Positions 26,064-34,597 of a DNA stretch of 64,000 bases are shown one piece after another. The first letter of the stretch is position 1. Every line of letters starts with the position of its first letter. Source of the DNA: Neisseria dumasiana (GTDB lineage Bacteria; Pseudomonadota; Gammaproteobacteria; Burkholderiales; Neisseriaceae); NCBI RefSeq assembly GCF_022870885.1, contig NZ_CP091509.1, positions 1,736,001 to 1,800,000 of the forward strand. The letters are read 5' to 3'. The notes below the pieces were generated by a model that was not told the origin of the DNA, did no database searches, and was given only the letters and a program-made list of their open reading frames with translations. Both the position numbers and the translations under genes were made by a program.

Positions 26064-27890
26064 ATGACCTTCCAGCGCACACTCACCTTGACGCTTACCG
26101 CCATTACCGCAGCCGTTCTGACTGCCTGTTCGTCGCACGAGCAACCCGTAGAACCAATCCGCGACGGCTCACGCCCCTCTTCCCGCGCCGCCGAGGCTCC
26201 GGCAAAAATCCTGTCGGATTATCAACTCTACCAAAACGCTCTGGCCGCCGCCAAACAAGACGACGATATTCTGCCGCAACAGTTTTTAAACCAAGCCGCC
26301 AACAGCGCAATGGCAGAAGAAGTCCGCAACGAATGGCTGAAAAGCTTGGGCCGCCGCGGGGCATGGCAGCAGTTCAACCGGCAATACGCCCAACTCGACA
26401 AAGCAGGCCGCTCTCAAGAAGCGCAATGCTACGCAGAACTGAACGGCGGCCGATTCGACGGCTTGGCTGTCGAGCTGGTTAAAGAAATCAAACGTCTGCC
26501 ACAAGGCTGCACCCGTTTGGTGGAGAACGCCGCATCGGCAGGCCGTCTGAACGATAAAGATGCTTGGCGGCGTGTGCGCGGCCTCATCAGCAACAATCAA
26601 ATCACAGATGCACGCAATCTTGCCGCCGCACTCGGCAGCCCGTTCGACGGCGACGGACAAGGTGCGCAAGAAGCCCGCTTGATCAGCATTATCGGCAACA
26701 GCGCGCAAAAGAACCCTGCTTCGGCCGCCCTGTTGGAAAGCATGTCGGGCAGCTTGACCCGCGAGCAAAGCGGCTATGCTTGGGCGGTGCTGGGACACGT
26801 TCAGGCTTTGCGCCAAAACATGTCGACGGCACTCGCCTATTTCAACCGCGCCGACCGCAGCCAGCTGAGTAACGAGCAGTTCGAATGGTATGCCCGCGCC
26901 GCCCTGCGCCTGCAACGCTGGAACGAGTTGTCCGGCATCATCGAAAGTATGCCTGCCAAACTGCAAAACGATCCGACCTGGCAATATTGGCTTGCCCGCA
27001 GCTATGCCGCACAAGGCGACCGCTCGCGCGCCAACGGGCTGTATGAGAAAGCCGCCGCATCGGGTCGCAACTTCTATGCGGTATTATCGGGCGAAGAACT
27101 CGGTCGCCGCGTCAACACGCGCAATAATGTCGGCGAAGCATCGAAAAGCGATGTCAAACAGCTGGCCCGCGACGGTGCCATCGACCGTGCGCTGACTTTG
27201 TTTAAAGCCAGCCAAAACGGCGGCGATTGGAAAATGCGCCGCCAAGCTCAGGCAGAATGGCGCTTTGCCACGCGGGGTGCAGATGAAAACTTACTGCTCA
27301 CCGCCGCACAATTGGCATTCGACCACCAGTTTTACGAAATGGCTATCAACAGTGCCGAACGAACCGATAAAAAACTGAACTACAATCTGCGCTATATCTC
27401 GCCGTTTAAAGAAATTACCGCGCGTTATGCGTCTGAAGTCGGCATCGACCCCGCATGGGTGTACGGCCTTATCCGCCAAGAGAGCCGTTTTATGCTCGGC
27501 GCACAATCAAGCGTAGGCGCACAAGGCTTAATGCAGGTGATGCCCGCTACCGCCCGTGAAATTGCCGGAAAAATCGGCATCAGCAGCAGCGAACTTTACA
27601 CCATGAACGGCAATATCCGCATGGGTACATGGTATATGGCCGATGCCAAACGCCGCCTGCAAAACAACGAAGTGATGGCAACTGCGGGCTATAATGCCGG
27701 CCCCGGCCGCGCCCGCAACTGGCAATCGTCTGCCCCATTGGAAGGCGCCATTTATGCGGAAACCATTCCGTTCAACGAAACCCGCGACTATGTGAAAAAG
27801 GTAATGACCAACGCCACTTATTATGCGAGTCTGTTCAACGAACCGCATACGTCGCTGAAACAGCGTATGGGCACAGTACCCGGCCGCTAA
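26064..27890 (+). CDS. ltgA: Lipoprotein soluble lytic transglycosylase (LtgA/Slt70 family)
   Basis: 608 residues. A lipoprotein signal ending LTAC|SS makes it membrane-attached, as known for neisserial LtgA, unlike soluble E. coli Slt70. A long alpha-superhelical U-domain (about residues 50-430) precedes the catalytic domain: LIRQESRFMLGAQSSVGAQGLMQVMPATAREIA (near 474-506) contains the catalytic glutamate in QES, with later motifs GNIRMGTWY and TAGYNAGPGRARNW. It cleaves peptidoglycan with formation of anhydromuropeptides. It is followed by a perfect DUS hairpin. Confidence 0.95.
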   Translation: MTFQRTLTLTLTAITAAVLTACSSHEQPVEPIRDGSRPSSRAAEAPAKILSDYQLYQNALAAAKQDDDILPQQFLNQAANSAMAEEVRNEWLKSLGRRGAWQQFNRQYAQLDKAGRSQEAQCYAELNGGRFDGLAVELVKEIKRLPQGCTRLVENAASAGRLNDKDAWRRVRGLISNNQITDARNLAAALGSPFDGDGQGAQEARLISIIGNSAQKNPASAALLESMSGSLTREQSGYAWAVLGHVQALRQNMSTALAYFNRADRSQLSNEQFEWYARAALRLQRWNELSGIIESMPAKLQNDPTWQYWLARSYAAQGDRSRANGLYEKAAASGRNFYAVLSGEELGRRVNTRNNVGEASKSDVKQLARDGAIDRALTLFKASQNGGDWKMRRQAQAEWRFATRGADENLLLTAAQLAFDHQFYEMAINSAERTDKKLNYNLRYISPFKEITARYASEVGIDPAWVYGLIRQESRFMLGAQSSVGAQGLMQVMPATAREIAGKIGISSSELYTMNGNIRMGTWYMADAKRRLQNNEVMATAGYNAGPGRARNWQSSAPLEGAIYAETIPFNETRDYVKKVMTNATYYASLFNEPHTSLKQRMGTVPGR

Positions 27891-27914
27891 TCAAACGGGC
27901 ACGGTTCGGCAAAC

Positions 27915-27951
27915 TTGAGGCCGTCTGAAAACACGTTTCAGACGGCCTCAA
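27915..27951 (+). terminator. Perfect inverted DUS pair behind ltgA
   Basis: Two 16-bp arms (TTGAGGCCGTCTGAAA and its reverse complement) across a five-base loop. Confidence 0.75.
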
Positions 27952-27979
27952 GCCAACAATCACACCTTGCTCTTATCTA

Positions 27980-28002
27980 TATAGTTAATCAACTTAACTA
28001 TA
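27980..28002. repeat. Minimal Correia-terminus palindrome
   Basis: TATAGTTAA and TTAACTATA are separated by only five bases. This looks like two Correia-type ends joined with the whole interior gone. Confidence 0.4.
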
Positions 28003-28071
28003 AACATTCATTGCAGCGGTTTTTTTAGGTCAGCTAAAAGGCGACACGCTTTAAAACAGACAAGGGCCATT

Positions 28072-28842
28072 ATGCTGGGTGCAGCCACCGGAGATATTAT
28101 CGGTTCCCGTTTTGAGTTCGATAACCATAAAAGTACCGATTTCGAACTGTTCACAGACGACTGCGGTTTTACCGACGATACCGTATGCACGGCTGCCGTA
28201 GCCGACTGGGTAGCCGGCGGCTGCCGTAACGACTTGGCCCTGCTTATGCAACAATGGTGCCGCCGCTATCCCGCGCCCCGCGGGGCTTACGGTGCATCGT
28301 TCCAACGCTGGATACACCAACACCCTCCGCAACCTTACGGCAGCTGGGGCAACGGCTCTGCCATGCGCGTTTCTGCCGTAGGCTGGGCATTCGACACATT
28401 AGAAGAAACCTTAGCCTGCGCCGAAGCCTCCGCCGCCATCACACACAACCACCCCGAAGGCATCAAAGGCGCGCAAGCCGTTGCCGCTGCGATTTTCTGG
28501 AGCCGCCACGGCTGCGACAAAGCGTTTATCCGACACAATATCACCAATATGTTCGGCTACCGCCTCAACCGAAGTTGCCGTGATATCCGACCTGACTACA
28601 CATTTGACGCGAGCTGCGCCGGCAGCGTGCCGCAAGCCTTTGCCGCATTTTTCGACAGCAACCACTTTGAACACGCCGTCCGCTTGGCGGTTTCTTTGGG
28701 CGGCGACAGTGATACTTTGGCCGCCATCACCGGCAGCATCGCCGAAGCTTATTACGGCGGCGTTCCTTCCCTTATCCGCGAGCAAACACTCAAGCGGCTG
28801 CCGCCCGACATTACCCGTGCCTTATTGAGCGTGCCGATGTAA
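28072..28842 (+). CDS. ADP-ribosylglycohydrolase-family (DraG/ARH-like) protein
   Basis: 256 residues. The dinuclear metal site of the family is visible as GFTDDTVCT (near residue 37) and GGDSDTLAAITGSIAEAYYG (near 204). MLGAATGDIIGSRFEF is the usual opening, and GSWGNGSAMRVSAVGWAF is the substrate loop. Members remove ADP-ribose from arginine or related targets. No partner transferase is seen within the neighbouring genes, so the substrate is unknown. It stands alone; both Asp-rich motifs are intact. Confidence 0.88.
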   Translation: MLGAATGDIIGSRFEFDNHKSTDFELFTDDCGFTDDTVCTAAVADWVAGGCRNDLALLMQQWCRRYPAPRGAYGASFQRWIHQHPPQPYGSWGNGSAMRVSAVGWAFDTLEETLACAEASAAITHNHPEGIKGAQAVAAAIFWSRHGCDKAFIRHNITNMFGYRLNRSCRDIRPDYTFDASCAGSVPQAFAAFFDSNHFEHAVRLAVSLGGDSDTLAAITGSIAEAYYGGVPSLIREQTLKRLPPDITRALLSVPM

Positions 28843-28953
28843 AACGCAACAGCGCAGAAATACGCCGCAAACGGGGTTTGGCAAACGCCTCAACTTGAGT
28901 TTATTTGCTATATAATGCAGGCCGTTTCCCGTTCATCCGCCAAAGGCAAAACC

Positions 28954-30057
28954 ATGATGCCGTTCACTCTGCCCGATACCCGCCCCTACCCCACCGACCC
29001 GGTAAAAAACAGCCTGCTGACTTATGCCGGCCAAATCGCCCACAGCACATCATCAGCACAACGCAAACTGTCTTCCGAATCGCTACAGGCCGAAATTTAT
29101 ACGATGTTGCAGCAAAACCATTACCTCGGCCTATCTGTTGCCATGAGCATGGCACCCGACACGGAAAGCTACCTCGCTTTGTTCAACACGTTAGATGATG
29201 CGCTCCAAGCCAAATCCGAGAATGAAATCCAATGGTTTGCCCTGCCCGTGGTATTGGTTGCCGGTTGTAATCAGGCGCAAACCCTGCCGCTCGACACCCC
29301 TTCGCTGGAACTGTGTGCCTGTTTGGCCGATTATCCCCACCTGCGCGAACTGATTCATGCTACATGGCTGCCCAAACTGGTGCGCTCTTCTGATCTGGCC
29401 GCCGTCAACGCAGGGCAATGGTTTGCAGCCAAACAAAACGAAGCCGCCGCACAAGCACTTGCCGCCCAATTTCCGCAAGCCGATTTAGACATCCCGCAAA
29501 ACCAATCCGTGCACGTTGTTTTTGCATTGGGATATGGCAAGCAAAACATTCAGACGGCCCTTACCCCCAACCTGCGGGATGCCGCCCTGCCCCTGATGCA
29601 GGTATGGCAAACCAGCCTGACCCGGCCGGGCTTGACGTTATTTGCCAACCCGTTGGCTCCCGCTTCCCCCCTGCACGCATTGACCGAAGGCAGCCACATG
29701 CGCACACGCATGGCCATGGACGTATTTGCCGCCAACGCCATCCGCGCCATCCGCCTGCAAAGCCCGCGCGTCGGCGTGGTTATGGCTGCCCAGCAAGGCG
29801 GAAAAATCTTGTTCGGCTTCAATGCCACCGACAGCGTATTCGAATTGGCCAACCAAGTTTTCACTTGGCCGCTCTCCCCTGCCGACCGCATCGAAACCAT
29901 CCGGCAAAACTTTTTAGACCTGATGGTAGAGTGCCAAGTAGAAAACATACGCCAGCTGCACGATCCCCTGCCCGAAGACACCGAACTGCCTACTTACGCC
30001 CAAGCGCTCAAGCTCCCTGGGCATAATCCCTTATTTTCCGAACAGCCTTCATCATGA
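28954..30057 (+). CDS. Conserved protein of unknown function, coupled to a tyrosine phosphatase gene
   Basis: 367 residues from ATG 28954 (AAAGG seven bases upstream; the ATG at 28915 lacks a site). No signal peptide or membrane helix, so probably cytoplasmic. The middle part is Ala/Gln-rich and the C-terminal half contains RVGVVMAAQQGGKILFGFNATDSVFELANQVFTWPLSPADRIETIRQNFLDLM (about 290-342). I recognise no domain. Its stop overlaps the next start as ATGA, so it is translationally coupled to the phosphatase at 30054 and may act with it. Confidence 0.8.
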   Translation: MMPFTLPDTRPYPTDPVKNSLLTYAGQIAHSTSSAQRKLSSESLQAEIYTMLQQNHYLGLSVAMSMAPDTESYLALFNTLDDALQAKSENEIQWFALPVVLVAGCNQAQTLPLDTPSLELCACLADYPHLRELIHATWLPKLVRSSDLAAVNAGQWFAAKQNEAAAQALAAQFPQADLDIPQNQSVHVVFALGYGKQNIQTALTPNLRDAALPLMQVWQTSLTRPGLTLFANPLAPASPLHALTEGSHMRTRMAMDVFAANAIRAIRLQSPRVGVVMAAQQGGKILFGFNATDSVFELANQVFTWPLSPADRIETIRQNFLDLMVECQVENIRQLHDPLPEDTELPTYAQALKLPGHNPLFSEQPSS

Positions 30058-30521
30058 ATACCTACCGAATTCTATTCGTCTGCCTCGGCAACATCTGCCG
30101 CTCGCCGATGGCAGAATACGTTTTACGCCACCAAGCCCGTGAAGCCGGCGTGGCCGACCGCATCATCATATCAAGCTCAGGCACATCCGGCTGGCACAAC
30201 GGCGAAAATATGCACGAAGGCACATTGAAAAAACTCAAGCAGCAAGGTATTGACCCCTCGGGCTTTACCAGCAGCCAAGTTGCACACAGCGATGCCGAAC
30301 ATTACGATTTCATCATCGCCATGGACGACAACAACCTCGCCGAACTCACCCGCCTTTTGGGCAGCAATCCGGAAAAAATCTTCAAACTCACCGACCTGAT
30401 TCCCGAAAGCGGCTATGATCACGTTCCCGATCCTTGGTACACCGGCGACTTCAACGAAACGTTCCGCTTGGTTTCTTTGGGCAGCCGTGCCCTGCTGAAA
30501 AAACTGAATCTAAGCCATTAA
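30054..30521 (+). CDS. Low-molecular-weight protein tyrosine phosphatase
   Basis: 155 residues. The P-loop CLGNICRSPMAEYVL (Cys11, Arg17) opens the protein, and the general-acid aspartate is in VPDPWYTGDFNETFRLV (near 125). This set of residues is complete. Such enzymes dephosphorylate tyrosine kinases or other phosphoproteins, often linked to exopolysaccharide control. Here there is no kinase gene next door, only the coupled unknown protein upstream. Confidence 0.93.
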   Translation: MNTYRILFVCLGNICRSPMAEYVLRHQAREAGVADRIIISSSGTSGWHNGENMHEGTLKKLKQQGIDPSGFTSSQVAHSDAEHYDFIIAMDDNNLAELTRLLGSNPEKIFKLTDLIPESGYDHVPDPWYTGDFNETFRLVSLGSRALLKKLNLSH

Positions 30522-30537
30522 AACCGCACGCTTATTT

Positions 30538-30636
30538 ATAGCACATCCACTTGATATGAATAATACAAACGTCATACCCGCACCAACGTGAGTATGACGG
30601 ACGTGCTATTGTTAAGTGGATTGAATATGTATAGCC
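30538..30636. repeat. ~99-bp repeat with dRS3-like palindrome
   Basis: It begins TTTATAGCACATCCACTTGA and ends TTAAGTGGATTGAATATGTATA, inverted Correia-like ends. Inside, GTCATAC...GTATGAC forms a 7-bp palindrome around CCGCACCAACGTGA. Confidence 0.5.
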
Positions 30637-30734
30637 AAGCGAGCGTACAATGGACAACGCAGCTGGGAGTTGTGCAAAGGTTTTAGATTATTTATCAAGC
30701 ATTGATACCATCAAGATTGATACCACCCAACAAA

Positions 30735-30774
30735 CTCGAGGCCGTCTGAAAACAGATTTTCAGACGGCCTCGAG
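30735..30774 (+). terminator. Perfect DUS inverted pair, 18-bp arms
   Basis: CTCGAGGCCGTCTGAAAA pairs with its exact reverse complement across CAGA. It is more than 200 bases after the phosphatase stop, so its terminator role is uncertain. Confidence 0.5.
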
Positions 30775-30884
30775 CCATTTGGCGGACACGCAGAGATTGG
30801 GTGTTACAAATAAATTCAACTTGCCGCGGCAAGGTATAGCAACGCCCAAGCAAAGTTAAATGTATTGACTATAACGGCTATTGA

Positions 30885-31010
30885 TATAACGGCATTATCG
30901 GCCGCCTGATCCGCTTTCCGTTTGAAATACCCGTGGCTACGGTGTTCGGCGTGGCCGGCACAGTGCTGTTTCTCTATTTGCTGATGAGAAAGCCCGCCCA
31001 TGCCGTCTGA
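30885..31010 (+). pseudogene. fetC: fetC remnant: C-terminal ~41 residues of a FecCD-type siderophore permease
   Basis: The frame opens after a stop at 30882 and reads NGIIGRLIRFPFEIPVATVF, then GVAGTVLFLYLLMRKPAHAV and stop. IGRLIRFPFEIPVATVFGVAG is the universal C-terminal end of FecCD permeases (family length about 320). It has no start and about 280 residues are missing. Its stop lies inside a DUS that also gives the fetD start. The break adjoins a Correia-like terminus. Confidence 0.85.
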
Positions 31011-31965
31011 AAACACCCGCCCTGTTTGGATTGCCTCTGCGCTGTTATTGGTATCGTGCCTGCTCTTTCTTACTCTCAACACACACGGCAACTGGGGGTT
31101 TGTTTTGCCCCTGCGCGCCGCCAAGCTGGGCGCGTTGCTGCTGGTGGCGTATGCGGTCGGCGTATCGACGCTGCTGTTTCAAACGCTCACCAACAACCCT
31201 GTGCTCACTCCTTCGCTGCTGGGCTTCGACTCGCTGTATATTTTTCTGCAAACGCTGCTGGTGGCCGTTTTGGGCGGCACAGGCTACACACATTTGCCCC
31301 CACTGGGCAAATTCGGTTTTGAAACGGCGGCCATGATAGGCGGCTCGCTGCTTTTGTTGGGGGTGCTGGTCAAACAAGGCGGGCGCGATTTGGCACGGAT
31401 GATTTTAATCGGCGTGATTTTCGGCATTCTTTTCCGCAGCCTGTCATCACTGCTGCAACGGCTGATTGATCCCGAAGAGTTTGCCGTGGCTCAAGCCTAT
31501 ACGTTTGCTTCGTTCAATACCGTGAACCAAGACATTCTGATGATCGGCGCAACGGTGGTGCTGGCGGCTTCGTTTTTCATCTGGCGCGAACGCCACCGCC
31601 TCGACGTGCATCTGCTGGGGCGCGACCAAGCCGTGAACCTCGGTATCGACTATACCCGCCACACTTTGTGGATATTGGTTTGGGTGGCGGTGCTCACTTC
31701 CGTATCGGTTGCTGCGGTCGGCCCGTTCGGCGGCCCCGTCAGCTTTTTCGGCCTGCTGGCGGTGGCGTTGTCCAACCATTTTTCCCACAGCATCCGCCAC
31801 AGCCTGCGCCTGCCGATGGCTTTTCTTCCCGCCGCTGTGATGCTGATGGCAGGGCAAACTGTATTCGAGCATGTTTTGGGCATGAAGGCGGTATTGAGTG
31901 TTGTGGTCGAATTTGCAGGCGGGCTGGTGTTTTTATGGCTGGTGCTGCGGCATAAGAAAACATAA
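31000..31965 (+). CDS. fetD: Iron-siderophore ABC transporter permease FetD
   Basis: 321 residues, about nine to ten membrane helices, FecCD family. Landmarks: NNPVLTPSLLGFDSLYIFLQTLL (near 64), ARMILIGVIFGILFRSLSSLLQRLIDPEEFAVAQAYTFASF (near 129-170, with 20 or more residues typical of CeuC/FatC-type permeases) and GPFGGPVSFFGLLAVALSNH (near 240), the ATPase-coupling region. The start codon is the ATG of an AT-type DUS overlapping the fetC stop by 11 bases. It pairs with FetE, but the partner permease FetC is truncated and FetA/FetB are absent nearby, so transport function is doubtful. Confidence 0.88.
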   Translation: MPSENTRPVWIASALLLVSCLLFLTLNTHGNWGFVLPLRAAKLGALLLVAYAVGVSTLLFQTLTNNPVLTPSLLGFDSLYIFLQTLLVAVLGGTGYTHLPPLGKFGFETAAMIGGSLLLLGVLVKQGGRDLARMILIGVIFGILFRSLSSLLQRLIDPEEFAVAQAYTFASFNTVNQDILMIGATVVLAASFFIWRERHRLDVHLLGRDQAVNLGIDYTRHTLWILVWVAVLTSVSVAAVGPFGGPVSFFGLLAVALSNHFSHSIRHSLRLPMAFLPAAVMLMAGQTVFEHVLGMKAVLSVVVEFAGGLVFLWLVLRHKKT

Positions 31966-32161
31966 ACAAAACCCTTTGCAAACTTATCGTTTAAAGATGC
32001 CGTTCAAGGCATGCCAAAACGCAGAAACACGCCGCAAACGGTGTTTGAAAAGGCTGAAATACTGGGTTCAGACGGCATACAAGCATATTTATGCCGTCTG
32101 AAAAAACACAACGGCGGCAACCCGCCGCCGCTTTCCGCAATATCAAGTTTATGGATGTTTT

Positions 32162-32920
32162 ATGATTACCATTCAAAACGTCGGCTACCATATCGACGGC
32201 AATACGATTCTCAACAACATCAATTTAGCCATCCCTCAAGGCGGTATTACTGCGCTGATCGGCCCCAACGGCGCGGGCAAATCGACGCTGTTGTCGCTGA
32301 TGGCGCGCCTCAAACCCCTGCAAAGCGGCAATGTGGCCTATAACGGGCACAACCTTGCCGCCACTCCCAACGCCGAGCTGGCCAAAATGCTGTCGATACT
32401 CACGCAGGAAAACAGCATCATGAGCCGCATCAGCGTGCGCGACCTGCTGATGTTCGGCCGTTATCCCTATCATCAAGGCAGGCCGTCTGAATACGATAAA
32501 ACCGTGGTGGAAAATGCCCTGAACGAATTTCAGCTCGAAAGCTTTGCAGGCCGCTACCTAACCGAACTGTCCGGCGGCCAGCGGCAAAGGGCAATGATTG
32601 CGATAGTGTTTTGCCAAAGCACCGAATATGTGCTGCTCGACGAACCGCTGAACAATCTCGACATGTATTACGCCCGCAGCCTGATGCAGCTGCTGCGCCG
32701 GCTCACACACGAGCATAAGCGCACCACCGTAGTTGTCTTACACGACATCAACCAAGCGGCGGCCTATGCCGACCACGTTGTCGCCATGCAAAACGGCAGC
32801 ATACTGATGCAGGGGCATCCCAATGAAATTTTTACCGAGGCAAACATCAAAAAACTGTTCGGTATGGATGTGGCCATGCTGGAACACGAAGGCAGAAAAC
32901 TGGTTGTGCACCATGTATAG
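32162..32920 (+). CDS. fetE: Iron-siderophore ABC transporter ATPase FetE
   Basis: 252 residues. Complete ABC ATPase: Walker A GPNGAGKSTLLSL (near residue 37), Q-loop, signature LSGGQRQRAMI (near 137), Walker B YVLLDEPLNNLDMYY and the switch VVVLHDINQAAAYADHVVAM. The FepC/FhuC subfamily suits a siderophore importer. It is separated from fetD by about 200 bases containing an inverted DUS pair and a fragment of the MITE family, so cotranscription with fetD is uncertain. The coding sequence is intact even though the locus has lost fetC. Confidence 0.9.
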   Translation: MITIQNVGYHIDGNTILNNINLAIPQGGITALIGPNGAGKSTLLSLMARLKPLQSGNVAYNGHNLAATPNAELAKMLSILTQENSIMSRISVRDLLMFGRYPYHQGRPSEYDKTVVENALNEFQLESFAGRYLTELSGGQRQRAMIAIVFCQSTEYVLLDEPLNNLDMYYARSLMQLLRRLTHEHKRTTVVVLHDINQAAAYADHVVAMQNGSILMQGHPNEIFTEANIKKLFGMDVAMLEHEGRKLVVHHV

Positions 32921-33010
32921 TCGATCAACTTATTAAGACCCTGCCAAGCCGCACCCTTATGCCTGCAGCCGTCTGAAAAGCCGGTTCGCACAGCCGAAAA
33001 TTCATCCCGA

Positions 33011-34429
33011 TTAACCTTGAACCCGCGTTTCGCGCCGCCATTGCGCGAGCAGCTGATGAAGCTGGGCAGCGTGTTCGTGGCCGTTATCAATTGCGTTTTG
33101 CAGCAACCGGCAAGCCGTTTCCGCACTTTTCGGCGTGCCGTGTCCGTGGTAATACAGGCAGGCTAAATTATATTGTGCCACGGCATCTCCCTGATTGGCG
33201 GCCTGCTCGAACCAATACGCCGCCTGCTCCGGATCGGCATCAACACCCTGCCCGTTGTAATACATCATGCCCAAATTGGTTTGCGCCTTGCGGTGATCCA
33301 ATTCGGCCGCCTGCAAATAATATTTGCGGGCAAGCATATAGTCTTGCGGACGATCCAAACCGTAATGGCAGGCAAACGCGGTTTGATAAGCCTGATCAGA
33401 CTTTTGAAACATCAATGCCGCCTGTTTGGCCTCTTCGTATTCGCCCGCACGGGTCAAAGCCGTATCGGCAAGCAGCTTTTGGTGCGCCGCCATATCGCCC
33501 AACTCGGCCGCACGGCGGTATTGCCGCAACGCCACTTCGCCGTCGGCATCAATACCCAAGCCGTAACGGAAAATATCGCCGAGCAGGCGCAGTGCTTTCG
33601 GGTGGTTGCGGCGGGCGGCGGCAGAGGCATGCTTGCGCGCCTTGGCGTAATCGCGTTCCACAAAACGCCCCGTCAAATACACCTCGGCCAACGCCGCCTG
33701 TGCATCGGCATCACCCGCCGCAGCCGCTTTTTCCAGCCAGCCCACAGCATCCGCCTCACCCAATTCCAGCAGCACTTCGCCTAAAGCAGACTGTGCGGGC
33801 GGCACATCCTGCAAAGCGGCCGGCGTGAAATGATCCACGGCTTTGCGCAGGTTTTTTTCCACATATTGCCCGTAGCGGTATTGGTTGCCCAACAGCCAAT
33901 GGGCGGCAACCAAACCCTGCTCTGCCGCACGGGTAAACAACTCGTGCGCGCGCGCCAAATCCGGCTCCGGGCTTTGCTGGTAATATTTGGCAAGATAAAG
34001 CTGTGCTTCGGCATGGTCTTGCGCCGCTGCCAGTTCCGCCCAATGCACCGCCTGCGGGTCTTTTTTATCGGCACAATATTCGAGCATTCTCAACTGCGCA
34101 TGAAGAATACCCTGTTCGGCCAATTGTGCGTAGTCGGAAACTTGCTCTTCAAACGGCTCCCCGTTGGCCGCCCGTATTTGCAGCAGGTTGTAACGGGCAT
34201 ACAGATGGCCTTTATCCGCAGCCTGCTCCAACCAATAACGCGCGGCGGCATAGTCGGGGCGTGCGCCTGCTCCGTTCAACAAACAACCTGCCAATTGGAA
34301 CGCCGCTTCGGTATGGCCCGCTTGGGCGGCCTCAAGCAGCAACGGAACAGCAGCGGTGCAGTTATCGGGGTTTTGCAGCAATAACTCATGCCCTTGCTGG
34401 AATAATGATTCTGGAGTCATTTGGGTCAT
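33011..34429 (-). CDS. Sel1-like repeat (TPR-like) protein
   Basis: 472 residues from ATG 34429 (open to 34477, no strong ribosome site at either). The protein is built from about eleven Sel1 repeats, e.g. AARYWLEQAADKGHLYARYNL, AVGWLEKAAAAGDADAQAAL and AAYWFEQAANQGDAVAQYNL, each about 36 residues, from residue 20 to 455. There is no signal peptide, so it is probably a cytoplasmic scaffold. Sel1 proteins mediate protein interactions in signalling and secretion. No neighbouring partner is evident. Confidence 0.85.
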   Translation of the reverse strand: MTQMTPESLFQQGHELLLQNPDNCTAAVPLLLEAAQAGHTEAAFQLAGCLLNGAGARPDYAAARYWLEQAADKGHLYARYNLLQIRAANGEPFEEQVSDYAQLAEQGILHAQLRMLEYCADKKDPQAVHWAELAAAQDHAEAQLYLAKYYQQSPEPDLARAHELFTRAAEQGLVAAHWLLGNQYRYGQYVEKNLRKAVDHFTPAALQDVPPAQSALGEVLLELGEADAVGWLEKAAAAGDADAQAALAEVYLTGRFVERDYAKARKHASAAARRNHPKALRLLGDIFRYGLGIDADGEVALRQYRRAAELGDMAAHQKLLADTALTRAGEYEEAKQAALMFQKSDQAYQTAFACHYGLDRPQDYMLARKYYLQAAELDHRKAQTNLGMMYYNGQGVDADPEQAAYWFEQAANQGDAVAQYNLACLYYHGHGTPKSAETACRLLQNAIDNGHEHAAQLHQLLAQWRRETRVQG

Positions 34430-34597
34430 ATTATTTTGCCGATAAGAAAAAATGAAAATTACATTGTATAGCAACAAGCAGATAACATGTTATTTTTAAA
34501 GGCATATAGCATAAAAATACCTTTTAAAAACTATGCTTTAAACATAATTTTTCCATGTTATCCATTCATAATGAAGCAGTTAGGATAAACATACCGT

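Larger units (their letters stand above)
30522..30884. other. Repeat-filled gap replacing upstream fet genes
   Basis: Contains a repeat with dRS3-like core (30538-30636), a perfect 18-bp-armed DUS pair (30735-30774) and a sequence ending in a Correia-like terminus TTAAATGTATTGACTATA (30855-30872). Twelve bases later the fetC remnant begins. No gene is present. Confidence 0.55.

Noticed and set aside
31970..32160. Possible small gene between fetD and fetE
   Set aside because: The frame is made of a MITE fragment and an inverted AT-type DUS pair; no ribosome site or homology.
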